Assembly: GCF_021245985.1 (NCBI RefSeq)
Contig: NZ_JAJQXA010000003.1
Span: forward strand, 248,001-312,000
DNA from: Flavobacterium soyae
GTDB lineage: Bacteria > Bacteroidota > Bacteroidia > Flavobacteriales > Flavobacteriaceae
Direction of reading: 5' to 3'
DNA: 64,000 bases
The notes under the pieces were generated by a model, which was not told where the DNA came from, made no database searches, and saw nothing but the letters and a program-made list of their open reading frames with translations. Position numbers and translations under genes: made by a program. This document shows, piece after piece, positions 17,731 through 25,380 of the stretch (positions within the stretch are counted from its first letter, which is position 1; each line of letters opens with the position of its first letter).

Positions 17731-18786
17731 TTATTCAATTTCATAAAGAGCAGCAGTTTCTAATAATTCTTTTTCATATTGATAAATATCGTCAATAGAT
17801 GAAATTGCAATTTTTGATTCAGTTTTATTATCATTAAATAAACTGATATATTTTTTACTGCCATTAAGATGCAGTCGGCATAAAGGTTTACGATTGTTAT
17901 CGTCTAGTAAAATTCCAAAATAAGACTGTGTATCACGATGAACAATTCTATTTGTTGGTAATTTTCGACGTAAAATAGCAAGAACTATACGATAAGCATC
18001 AAGTTCTTCTTCGGTAGTATTAACTTTATTATCGTCTTCAATTGTTGTAATTTTTTCGTCTTGCTGTTTAATCGTTTCTTTGGTTAAAGCAGCATTTAAT
18101 CGGTCATTAATTTTATCATTAATAAATTGACTAACTGATTTCTGAACCAAATCTTTAAATTCATCCACCACTTTTTCTGTTAATCTCCCTGTGTATATTT
18201 TACTGGCAAATACTTTTGTAAAATCGTTTGACGGGCTTTCTAATTCAGCATTTATCAGCTTTTTGATTTCTTTAATGTATTTTAATGAACTGGCATTGCT
18301 TACAATATTATCTACATCGAAATTAGCTTTATGAAATTTAGCTATTTCGTTTATCGTATTTTCCTTAAGATTGCTAATGTCAAATTCTAAAAAAGGTTTT
18401 TCATCCATTTTATTCTGATCATCTAAATCAGTAAAAAATTGATAATTTATACCATTCGTTAAAAGAGCAAATCGGGTTTTTGTAACATGGAAATAGCGAA
18501 ACAATTGTGAATTATGAACCGTCAGGTTTTCTTTCCAGCTTTTGCATTCAACAATTATAATTGGTTCTCCATTTTGAAAAATGGCATAATCTACTTTTTC
18601 TCCTTTTTTTAATCCAAGATCGGCGGTAAATTCAGGAACAACTTCAAGCGGGTTAAAAGCATCGTAACCCAAAATATGTATAAAGGGCAGTACAAAAGCA
18701 TGTTTTGTAGATTCTTCGGTTTCAATTTTGTTTTTCAGCTGATTTATTTTATCGGCTAATGATTTTAGTTGAATATTCATTTCCAT
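17731..18786 (-). CDS. Stand-alone PD-(D/E)XK nuclease-like protein (type I restriction HsdR N-terminal domain type)
   Basis: The 351-residue protein opens with a coiled coil. The nuclease core follows: ILGYDAFNPLEVVPEF, then KKGEKVDYAIFQNGEPIIIVECKSW (Asp and ExK spaced as in the PD-(D/E)XK fold), then QLFRYFHVTKTRFALLTNGI. The C-terminal third (ILRRKLPTNRIVHRDTQSYFGI...CRLHLNG) is a separate domain. No methylase or specificity subunit adjoins, so it is not a complete restriction system. ATG 18780 is an alternative start. A palindrome shared with two other promoters lies upstream, which ties it to the 18952-26412 regulon. Confidence 0.78.
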   Translation of the reverse strand: MEMNIQLKSLADKINQLKNKIETEESTKHAFVLPFIHILGYDAFNPLEVVPEFTADLGLKKGEKVDYAIFQNGEPIIIVECKSWKENLTVHNSQLFRYFHVTKTRFALLTNGINYQFFTDLDDQNKMDEKPFLEFDISNLKENTINEIAKFHKANFDVDNIVSNASSLKYIKEIKKLINAELESPSNDFTKVFASKIYTGRLTEKVVDEFKDLVQKSVSQFINDKINDRLNAALTKETIKQQDEKITTIEDDNKVNTTEEELDAYRIVLAILRRKLPTNRIVHRDTQSYFGILLDDNNRKPLCRLHLNGSKKYISLFNDNKTESKIAISSIDDIYQYEKELLETAALYEIE

Positions 18787-18811
18787 AGGTTTGTAGTTTA
18801 AATTAATAATT

Positions 18812-18855
18812 CAAATGTAAAACCAATAAAAATCAGTATTGTATGGAAATCCGTA
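18812..18855 (-). promoter_or_regulatory. Palindrome plus -7 promoter of the 17731-18786 gene
   Basis: Read on the minus strand: a 14-base palindrome-like site TACGGATTTCCATA (18855-18842), 22 bases of spacer, then a perfect TACATTTG -7 box (18819-18812). There is no TTG at the usual -33 position; the palindrome lies just upstream of where it would be. The same layout recurs at 22293-22336 and 25186-25229. Confidence 0.7.
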
Positions 18856-18951
18856 ATGCAGTAATTTTTTTAAAAGAAGTTTTTATGAAATGGATTTAAA
18901 CAGAAAAAAGAGGACAATGAAGTTCCTCTTTAAAACAGACAGGCTTTGTTT

Positions 18952-19851
18952 TTATTCTTTTTCTAAAATGAAATCTTTGATAATTTTATCCATGTTTGAA
19001 GGCAGATCGGCATTTTTAATTTCGAAATGTTTTATTTTCATTTCAGAAAGCCATTTTCGCCAATATTCTTTAATGACTTTTTCTTCGTACGGATTATTTT
19101 TGCTTGGATTTATCCCTAAAACCAAAACTTCAAGATTAGATAAATCCTTATCAATTTTAATAAAGCCCAATTTTTTGTCCTCAAATTTTTTCTGCCAGTC
19201 GTTTGTATTTAAACCATTTTGTTTAATTAACTGCGGCGTTAAATAATTGGATAAATTTCCATCTTTGATTTGCGTTCCTTCATAAAACATATAACCATCA
19301 GTTAAAATAATCAGGATATTTCTATAACCTTTATCAATACATTGATCTTGTACTTTGCTGTCGAAAAAGTTCCAAATATCAGAACCAATATACTTATCAT
19401 CCTTAATTGCAGATTCGTATATTTTTGAGGTTTTTGCAGCATAAGTATCATTAATAGAATTCAGGAATTCTTTTGATGCATTGTCTTTGTTAACTGTAAT
19501 TCTTAATTGTTTGGAAATAGAATTAATTTCAGGATTTTCGGGTTCCGGATTAAAGAATAATTGCATTTTGTCATCAATCTGCCTCATTCTTTTTGATTTT
19601 AAATGCTGTGTAAAAACCTCAGAAACCGTTTTGATATATCCTAAATCTCTCTGATAGATTTCCATCGTTGGATTTGGATTTTTTTTGAGGCTTATCCTGT
19701 CTGATAAATCCACAAGAATACTGATGTTATAATTTTCTGAAACAGAACTTTTAACAGCTGTTTCTTTTTCTTCATTTTTGGGTTCTTCTTTACATGAAAA
19801 AAATAAAATCAATAATAAGGACATCGCCATTTTGAGTAAAGTATTTTTCAT
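18952..19851 (-). CDS. vWA-like lipoprotein, last gene of a six-gene operon
   Basis: The 299-residue protein has a lipobox (ILFFSC, Cys20). A von Willebrand A-like fold begins at ISILVDLSDRI (the first MIDAS strand, with the second Ser of DxSxS missing) and continues to NILIILTDGYM (about residue 180). Such domains mediate metal-dependent protein contacts. It lies one base after the coiled-coil membrane protein gene. The degenerate MIDAS suggests a binding rather than classical metal role. Function in the operon is unknown. Confidence 0.68.
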   Translation of the reverse strand: MKNTLLKMAMSLLLILFFSCKEEPKNEEKETAVKSSVSENYNISILVDLSDRISLKKNPNPTMEIYQRDLGYIKTVSEVFTQHLKSKRMRQIDDKMQLFFNPEPENPEINSISKQLRITVNKDNASKEFLNSINDTYAAKTSKIYESAIKDDKYIGSDIWNFFDSKVQDQCIDKGYRNILIILTDGYMFYEGTQIKDGNLSNYLTPQLIKQNGLNTNDWQKKFEDKKLGFIKIDKDLSNLEVLVLGINPSKNNPYEEKVIKEYWRKWLSEMKIKHFEIKNADLPSNMDKIIKDFILEKE

Positions 19852-19852
19852 T

Positions 19853-21124
19853 TTAATTAATTTTAGAATATATCAAATGTTGAAAATCGGGATCGACTAA
19901 ATTTAATTTTCCAAGATGTTCTTCAGATAAATTTTCGCAGCCTTCCAGTAATTCTACTTTTTCTTTATGAGGTAAAGCAATTTCTGTATTAATGGCCTGA
20001 AACCAGCCTTCTTTGTATTGATGATGATAATGCAGATATTCTTTTACAGGAAAAACAAAACCATCTATTTTAGACTGAAGCTCAGAGATTTTTCCATTTA
20101 TGGTTACAATCTGCTGTTTAAAATCGTTGGTTTTATTGATGTATTCTGTTTTTAGCTTTTCAAGGTTTAGTAAGTTTTCTTTTTTACCTCTAATAAATGC
20201 CCTGATTTTATCAATGTTTTCAAACTCCTTCATTACAAAATCAAACACAAGTCCCCAGATAATATATACCACAAAACCGGCAAATATAATCATCCAGAAT
20301 TCTGGTTCTCCCAGAGCGATGTTTAAATTGTAGGGCGAAGATTCGGTTGTTTTGTTAAATTCATATATTTTTTTCTCAATGATGTAAGCTAAAAGCGAAT
20401 CGAATAAAAATGTAATAGCAAAAAGTGCAGCCAATCTAAGTATGTTTTTGAAGCCTTTTCCTTTTTGAACCATATGGATTACATAACCTAATCCCATAAA
20501 AACAAACGGAATAGTAACTACCAAAACTCCTTCGAGCCAGCTTGCTTTAAAGGCATTTGTAAAAGCATCGGCGTCAAAAATTGCAGCAGTTAAGCTGTCA
20601 TTTGAAAATTCTTTAAAAAAAGCAGAATAAGATGCTGAAATATAAAATACCAAAACATAAAGTGTAATTGGCAGCAGCAAAATCAAACCAATATAAAATT
20701 GTGCTTTTAAGCCTTTTCCTTCTTCAATTCCGTATTTATCAGGATTACGTTTTACCTCGATAATCTCGTTTTTAATCTGATCGATATTTTCATTGATATC
20801 CTGTTCCTTTTTTTCATAGATACCAATTGCGGTTTCAGACTTTTTAAGTTCGGTTCTGTTTTTTTCCTGTTCTTCGCGGTAAGGCTGCTTTAATCTGTCT
20901 TGTTCCATTTTTTGTTTTCGGCACTGATCTTCAAAACTCATATATAAATTTTGAAGACAAGCTTTTAAAACAATAGGTTTTCCGGTTGCTTTTACAGATG
21001 CGGCAAATCCGCTTTGATAGTACGTTATTCTAATTTGTTCTCTGTCTTCTTCATTTTCTTCGAAAACTTTAAAAGAAGAATCTTCAGGTTTTTTTAAACT
21101 AAATAATTGGGCAAGTGGTTTCAT
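19853..21124 (-). CDS. Multi-spanning membrane protein with coiled coils
   Basis: The 423-residue protein has no signal peptide. A soluble N-terminal region (1-60) leads to a long charged coiled coil (about 60-115). Four hydrophobic helices follow (about 145-170, 198-220, 230-252, 278-300), then a second coiled coil (310-360) and a soluble tail. It lies 3 bases after the TerB-like gene and 1 base before the vWA lipoprotein. It looks like the membrane platform of the operon. No named family recognised. Confidence 0.7.
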   Translation of the reverse strand: MKPLAQLFSLKKPEDSSFKVFEENEEDREQIRITYYQSGFAASVKATGKPIVLKACLQNLYMSFEDQCRKQKMEQDRLKQPYREEQEKNRTELKKSETAIGIYEKKEQDINENIDQIKNEIIEVKRNPDKYGIEEGKGLKAQFYIGLILLLPITLYVLVFYISASYSAFFKEFSNDSLTAAIFDADAFTNAFKASWLEGVLVVTIPFVFMGLGYVIHMVQKGKGFKNILRLAALFAITFLFDSLLAYIIEKKIYEFNKTTESSPYNLNIALGEPEFWMIIFAGFVVYIIWGLVFDFVMKEFENIDKIRAFIRGKKENLLNLEKLKTEYINKTNDFKQQIVTINGKISELQSKIDGFVFPVKEYLHYHHQYKEGWFQAINTEIALPHKEKVELLEGCENLSEEHLGKLNLVDPDFQHLIYSKIN

Positions 21125-21127
21125 AAC

Positions 21128-21523
21128 TTAAGAGTTTAGTTGACTAATAATTTCTTCTTTTCCGATGTTTTTCTGGACGCAGTCAATAAGATAATCCGAT
21201 AAATCATTGATGTTTTCTTCGATAAAATCAAATTTTCTGCAATACTTTCTAAGCATATTCAGCTCATCATCAGTAATTTTTTCATCAGCCCAAATAATTC
21301 TGGTTAGATCATACAGATATTCAATTTTGGTGTTTAAAGATTCAGGAACGATGAATTCTGTATTAACAGGGTTTAGAAAAAGTTTATCGAGTTCCTCTTT
21401 CGGAATTCCTCTTTCATCAGCAAAATGATACAGCATTTGAAGTTCTAATACATCAAATTGATCATCGGATAATGCCATTTGATATAATCTCAAAAAATGG
21501 CTTTTAAGTTCTAGTGTTATCAT
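21128..21523 (-). CDS. TerB-like protein
   Basis: The 131-residue all-helical protein resembles the TerB tellurite-resistance fold: LYQMALSDDQFDVLELQMLY, then TRIIWADEKITDDELNMLRK, with acidic residues before each helix as in TerB. TerB-family proteins join vWA and membrane proteins in stress and phage-response modules. It lies 13 bases after the Excalibur lipoprotein gene in the operon. Confidence 0.65.
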   Translation of the reverse strand: MITLELKSHFLRLYQMALSDDQFDVLELQMLYHFADERGIPKEELDKLFLNPVNTEFIVPESLNTKIEYLYDLTRIIWADEKITDDELNMLRKYCRKFDFIEENINDLSDYLIDCVQKNIGKEEIISQLNS

Positions 21524-21536
21524 GGTTTGTAGTTGT

Positions 21537-21806
21537 TTATTTTAAAGATTCACATGCGATTCCGTCACCATTTCCATCCAGATTTTTATAACAACTTTTA
21601 TTACTGTTGTATGCAGCTTGTGCTTCTGCCTGAGTTTTAAAACTTCCACAAGTTTTAGTTGGACAATTTGAATTTGAGCCTGAATTTGCACTCGATCCTG
21701 ATTTTGAACTTTCATCTGCTGAATCTGAAGATTCTGAACAAGAAATTGTGAATATTAAGAATGCGAAAAGTGAAAATAGAATTGTTGTAATTTTTTTGTG
21801 TTTCAT
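21537..21806 (-). CDS. Excalibur calcium-binding domain lipoprotein
   Basis: The 89-residue protein has lipobox TISC (Cys23), a Ser/Gly-rich linker (residues 26-49) and a C-terminal Excalibur domain: CPTKTCGSFKTQAEAQAAY, then LDGNGDGIACESL with the DxDxDGxxCE calcium loop. This places a small calcium-binding module on the membrane surface. It lies 8 bases after the DUF4236 gene. Confidence 0.85.
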   Translation of the reverse strand: MKHKKITTILFSLFAFLIFTISCSESSDSADESSKSGSSANSGSNSNCPTKTCGSFKTQAEAQAAYNSNKSCYKNLDGNGDGIACESLK

Positions 21807-21814
21807 GGTTAGTA

Positions 21815-22039
21815 TTATTTTAGGTGATAAATTAAAAATGCGAGAAAGCCTGTAAAGACAAATAGTACAAGGCAGCCACTGTTTTGGTATCGTACTCCTG
21901 GGATGCCTGTTTTTGTTGAATAGCCATTTTTGCTAAATGTGCCCATTTTGGTTCTAAGACTTGGAGAAATTCCAGATTTGCTAATGTTTAAGCCAAGTCC
22001 TCCTCCAAGTTTTACTCTTTTTTGAAATCGAAAGCCCAT
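21815..22039 (-). CDS. DUF4236 domain protein with C-terminal membrane helix
   Basis: The 74-residue protein opens MGFRFQKRVKLGGGLGLNIS and contains KSGISPSLRTKMGTFSKNG, the DUF4236 signature. It ends in one hydrophobic helix (about 54-71). DUF4236 has no established function. It lies 6 bases from the gene on either side of it, or close to that, inside the operon. Confidence 0.82.
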   Translation of the reverse strand: MGFRFQKRVKLGGGLGLNISKSGISPSLRTKMGTFSKNGYSTKTGIPGVRYQNSGCLVLFVFTGFLAFLIYHLK

Positions 22040-22045
22040 AATAGA

Positions 22046-22252
22046 TTAGCGAGTATGGCAGTCATTGCAGCAGGTTCTGCAGCCATTTGATGTTGAGTAA
22101 GTTTTTTTAGCTTCATCTACTGCGGGTTCGCAGCTAGAAAACTGTCCAAGATAATTTTTACTTACAATACTTTTAAAGTATTGGCAGTCATCAGTATGAA
22201 CTTCATGATCTCCATTTAATTGGGCAGTGTTGTTTACATAGTAATTTTTCAT
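22046..22252 (-). CDS. Small Cys-rich protein, first gene of the operon
   Basis: The 68-residue protein has no signal peptide. It carries eight cysteines or histidines in short pairs (TDDCQYFKS, SSCEPAVDEA, NGCRTCCNDCHTR), suggesting a zinc- or disulfide-bound fold. The ATG lies 41 bases after a TAAGTTTG -7 box. It leads the run 22252-18952, in which all gaps are 1-13 bases. Confidence 0.65.
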   Translation of the reverse strand: MKNYYVNNTAQLNGDHEVHTDDCQYFKSIVSKNYLGQFSSCEPAVDEAKKTYSTSNGCRTCCNDCHTR

Positions 22253-22292
22253 GATTTAAAGGTTTTATTAATATTTAATTGATTTAACAATT

Positions 22293-22336
22293 CAAACTTA
22301 ATCCTATTTGAAACCATGATTTTACGGAAATCCATA
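22293..22336 (-). promoter_or_regulatory. Palindrome plus -7 promoter of the TerB/vWA operon
   Basis: Read on the minus strand: TATGGATTTCCGTA (22336-22323), 22 bases of spacer, then TAAGTTTG (22300-22293). The site differs from the one upstream of 18786 only by swapped C/T and A/G positions within the two half-sites, and the spacing is identical. Confidence 0.72.
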
Positions 22337-22361
22337 ATCTGTAAATTTTAAATTAAAGCAA

Positions 22362-22385
22362 TAAAAAAAGCCCCCGAAGGAGCTT
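22362..22385 (-). terminator. Terminator of the two-component operon
   Basis: On the minus strand a hairpin (AGCTCC, tetraloop TTCG, GGGGCT) is followed by seven Ts. It lies just after the response regulator gene. Confidence 0.85.
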
Positions 22386-22408
22386 GAAAAAAGTATAATT
22401 GTAAGGAA

Positions 22409-23077
22409 TTAAATAATTCCCATATCTTTTGTAATAGAAACCAAATGAACGGTGTTATTAGCTTTAAAAAAATCCTTTAACTTTGAAAGTCTTTTTTCTA
22501 CAGCACTTTTACTGTTAGGTTTGATATCTGAGTTTTTAAAAATTTCTATTATTTCATCCTGCGAAGTACCGGCAGATAAATATTTCAGAATCTTAATATC
22601 TAAATCGTCTATTTCAAAGTTGCTTTTTTCCTGTAATGCAGAAGCAATTTCAGGCGAAATAAATTTTTGATCAGATGTAGAAATGGTATTAATTGCTTTT
22701 TTCAGATCTATGAGACTGTTTCGGCCTTTGAGTACAAAAGCATCAATTTCAGAATTTTCAAAAAGTGATTTAATACGAAGGTTTTTATCTTCGATAGAAT
22801 AGGCAATGATTTTAATATTGGGCTGAAGCTCACGAACTTTTTGAATTAGTTCATCACCACTGGATATTTTTACTTCACGATGATCTTTTTTAAACGAAAG
22901 ATCACTAATTAATAAATCATAAGGCTCGTTATCCTGAATGGCTTTTCTTATTTTTAGAAAAGCATCGTCACAATATTTTGCATGTTGAAAATCGGCAATG
23001 TTAAAATCTTTTAAAGTTTGTTCGACTGCTAAATTAAATTCTTCAAAATCTTCGGCTATAATTACTTTTTTAAACAT
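22409..23077 (-). CDS. Response regulator with LuxR-like output
   Basis: The 222-residue protein has a receiver domain at about residues 1-130, with acidic pocket Glu9/Asp10, phospho-acceptor Asp59 (LLISDLSF) and Lys117 (VLKG). The C-terminal DNA-binding domain (about 150-215) is of helix-turn-helix type (LDIKILKYLSAGTSQDEIIE, then SAVEKRLSKLKDFF). It is co-transcribed with the histidine kinase 6 bases upstream. It is the natural candidate to bind the palindromes at 18842, 22323 and 25186, which surround it. Confidence 0.9.
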   Translation of the reverse strand: MFKKVIIAEDFEEFNLAVEQTLKDFNIADFQHAKYCDDAFLKIRKAIQDNEPYDLLISDLSFKKDHREVKISSGDELIQKVRELQPNIKIIAYSIEDKNLRIKSLFENSEIDAFVLKGRNSLIDLKKAINTISTSDQKFISPEIASALQEKSNFEIDDLDIKILKYLSAGTSQDEIIEIFKNSDIKPNSKSAVEKRLSKLKDFFKANNTVHLVSITKDMGII

Positions 23078-23083
23078 AAACTC

Positions 23084-24787
23084 TTATTTAGGCGTTGTTA
23101 TTTTTGCTTTAAAACCTTTATCGGGTTCAGTGTCAAAAGTAATAGTTCCTTTTATGGCCAGAATACGGTTTTCCATATTTTGTAAACCATTTTTTATAAT
23201 TTTTAATTTTTCAGCACCTTTTCCGTTATCTGTATAGTCAATAAATATCGTTTTTCCATTGCTGTCAAATTTTACAACAACTATTGATGCCTGACTATGC
23301 TTTTTCATATTCACCATTAATTCCTGCAAAACTCTGTAAATCGTAACTTTTTTAATCTCATCTACTAAGTCCCAATTCACTTTTTCAATACTGTTAATAA
23401 TTACGTTCGTCTCATTAGTATTATAAGTAGAAAGCATTTCTTTTAAGTTAACAGCATAATTTGCTTTAGTATCAATATCATTATTCTCTCTCGAAATTCC
23501 GCGGACGCGAACATAAATATGATCTAGTTTTTGAATTAAAGTTTCTTTTGTATTCTGAATTTCTAAGGGCTGGGTCTGTGTAAAAGTAATGGTATTAAAA
23601 ACATCATTTGCCAGTTCATCGTGAATGTCTTTTGCGATTCTGGTTTCGGTATCGTAGGCAGTTTTTATTTTTTCAATTCTGTTTCGGTTCTGATAAAACT
23701 TTCTTAAGTAAAGTAATAGAAAGAATAGCGATACAATTCCAATTATAAAAAACATTCTTTGATATTTAGCTTCCTGAAGTGATAATTGATTTTCGGCTTT
23801 TTCTAAACGAAGTTTTTGGTTTTCCTCTTTTTCTTTTTTAGAATCGTATTTGATTTTGGCGAATTTATTTTTAAAGTTATTACGGATTTTGATTATACTA
23901 TCATTTATTGAAATATACTGTTGGGCATATTTTGTTCCCGAACCATTAGAAATTAAAAAAGATAATGCCTTCAGGCGTTCGTCGACACTATTAAATTTAG
24001 TAGCAATTTCGTAAGCATTTTTAGCATACTCATTTGATTTTTGAATATCGGTTTTCGAATAAAATTCTGCCAGATGGAAATAACTTTCTATACTTCCGTA
24101 CGAATCGCCGATTTGTTTTCTCAATTCAAGACTTTCAGTCATTAATTGTAAACCTTTATCATTTAAGCCTTTTTTGAAATAAGCAAAACCTAAATTATCT
24201 ATAAAACGAGCTTTGTTAGGTATGAAAACTTTTTCGTTTAGTATTTTTTCACTTAGAATTGATTCAAGAATTTTTATAGACTCATTATATTTTTTTTGTT
24301 GAATATAAACAACAGCAATATTGTTTAAAGGTGGTTGTCTTGATATAGAATCAGTACAGTCTTTTAAAGCTTCATTATAGTAATAGATTGCTTCATCATA
24401 AATAACAAGTTCTTTGTAAGCTATACCAAAGAGGTTATTAATTGCAGCGCTGTAAATATCCTTTTTTTTAATATAAGGCAAAGCTTCTGTCAGCGTTTCA
24501 TTACTGCCGTAATAGTCTCCATTTATTTGCTGAATAGAGGCCATTTGTATAAGATTATAAACAATGTTGGAACTGTCTTTTATGTTCTCAAACTGTATTT
24601 TAGATTTATTAAAATTATAAAATGCACTATTATAATTTTTATCCTGAAAATTCAAAATGGCTTTATCCCGTATAATCATAGCTTCTTTTTTTTCGGGATT
24701 ATTTTGTAGCACAGCAATGTCTTTTTCTTTTTGGCAGGAAAGAAAAAAAACAAAAAAAAGAGAATAAAAAAACGGGGAACGCAGCAT
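23084..24787 (-). CDS. TPR-containing membrane sensor histidine kinase (HisKA_3/NarX type)
   Basis: The 567-residue protein begins with a lipoprotein-type signal (FVFFLSC, Cys about 18). TPR repeats cover roughly residues 40-280, followed by a coiled coil, a membrane helix near 345-365, the phospho-acceptor box IAKDIHDELAND (His about 387) and a HATPase domain (VLQELMVNMKKHSQAS as the N box, YTDNGKGAEKL as the G box). Periplasmic TPRs suggest it senses a protein or peptide. Its partner regulator lies 6 bases downstream. Confidence 0.9.
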   Translation of the reverse strand: MLRSPFFYSLFFVFFLSCQKEKDIAVLQNNPEKKEAMIIRDKAILNFQDKNYNSAFYNFNKSKIQFENIKDSSNIVYNLIQMASIQQINGDYYGSNETLTEALPYIKKKDIYSAAINNLFGIAYKELVIYDEAIYYYNEALKDCTDSISRQPPLNNIAVVYIQQKKYNESIKILESILSEKILNEKVFIPNKARFIDNLGFAYFKKGLNDKGLQLMTESLELRKQIGDSYGSIESYFHLAEFYSKTDIQKSNEYAKNAYEIATKFNSVDERLKALSFLISNGSGTKYAQQYISINDSIIKIRNNFKNKFAKIKYDSKKEKEENQKLRLEKAENQLSLQEAKYQRMFFIIGIVSLFFLLLYLRKFYQNRNRIEKIKTAYDTETRIAKDIHDELANDVFNTITFTQTQPLEIQNTKETLIQKLDHIYVRVRGISRENNDIDTKANYAVNLKEMLSTYNTNETNVIINSIEKVNWDLVDEIKKVTIYRVLQELMVNMKKHSQASIVVVKFDSNGKTIFIDYTDNGKGAEKLKIIKNGLQNMENRILAIKGTITFDTEPDKGFKAKITTPK

Positions 24788-24844
24788 AACACTTACTTTC
24801 CCCGAAAATACTAATTAATTCTAAACTATGTAATCTTATTCAGA

Positions 24845-25036
24845 TTATTTTGGTGGTGGAACAATTATTGGTGCATCACCAGGACCATCTGGTGGTGCAT
24901 CTGCTTGTATACTGTCTCGAACAACATCTCTTTTTGCCTCAGTTTTTTTATTCGTTGTATCAAATTCGTCAGCAGTGCAAGAAAATAAAGTAATACTCAA
25001 TAGTGCAAATGTGCACATCACAAATAAATTTTTCAT
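24845..25036 (-). CDS. Small proline-rich lipoprotein
   Basis: I start at the ATG at 25036 rather than 25114, because this gives a clean lipoprotein signal (MKNLFVMCTFALLSITLFSC). The 63-residue product ends in an Asp/Pro-rich tail (ADAPPDGPGDAPIIVPPPK). It lies 57 bases upstream of the histidine kinase on the same strand and may be co-transcribed and act with the sensor. That link is inference. Confidence 0.65.
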   Translation of the reverse strand: MKNLFVMCTFALLSITLFSCTADEFDTTNKKTEAKRDVVRDSIQADAPPDGPGDAPIIVPPPK

Positions 25037-25185
25037 GTTTTTAGATTTAAAAATTGGACATGAGTATTGCTGGCCGGAACTTTTCCAGATCTTTTTTAAT
25101 GGCAGCAATACCAAATTTTGTTTGGGAAGTGAAGTGCGTAGAACAGTAAGATTTTCATCTATACTTCCCGGAATAAAATCCGCCT

Positions 25186-25229
25186 TACGGTTTTCCGCAC
25201 TTTTTAATTGAACTAGTTTTGTACATTTG
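25186..25229 (+). promoter_or_regulatory. Palindrome plus -7 promoter upstream of the 25381 gene
   Basis: TACGGTTTTCCGCA (25186-25199), 22 bases of spacer, then a perfect TACATTTG (25222-25229). This is the third instance of the layout at 18812-18855 and 22293-22336, here pointing rightwards. A second possible promoter lies just downstream (TTG 25232-25234, 22 bases, TAATTTTG 25257-25264). Confidence 0.65.
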
Positions 25230-25304
25230 TTTTGACCTGCAGATCAAAGCGCTAACTAATTTTGTTGAGGCAAAGTAAAGACGCTTTGGCGCCAGTATTG
25301 ATAA

Positions 25305-25360
25305 GGAATTCCCGGAATTCCTAAAATGTTTAACAATTCTTTGGAATTCCTAAAAATTCC
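25305..25360 (+). repeat. Cluster of GGAATTCC palindromes
   Basis: GGAATTCC occurs at 25305-25312, 25314-25321 and 25343-25350. A partial copy (AAATTCCTAA) follows, 20-76 bases before the start at 25381. The copies at 25314 and 25343 share the extension CTAAAA. They lie in the untranslated leader and could bind a repressor or form alternative RNA hairpins. Confidence 0.6.
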
Positions 25361-25380
25361 TAAAAAAAAACAACTTGCCT

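Noticed and set aside
17731..18786. Complete type I restriction-modification system
   Set aside because: Only an HsdR N-terminal-like nuclease domain is present; no helicase motor, methylase or specificity gene adjoins.
18890..19246. 118-residue open frame on the plus strand
   Set aside because: It is antisense to the end of the vWA lipoprotein gene, has no promoter and no domain, and overlaps a well-supported gene.
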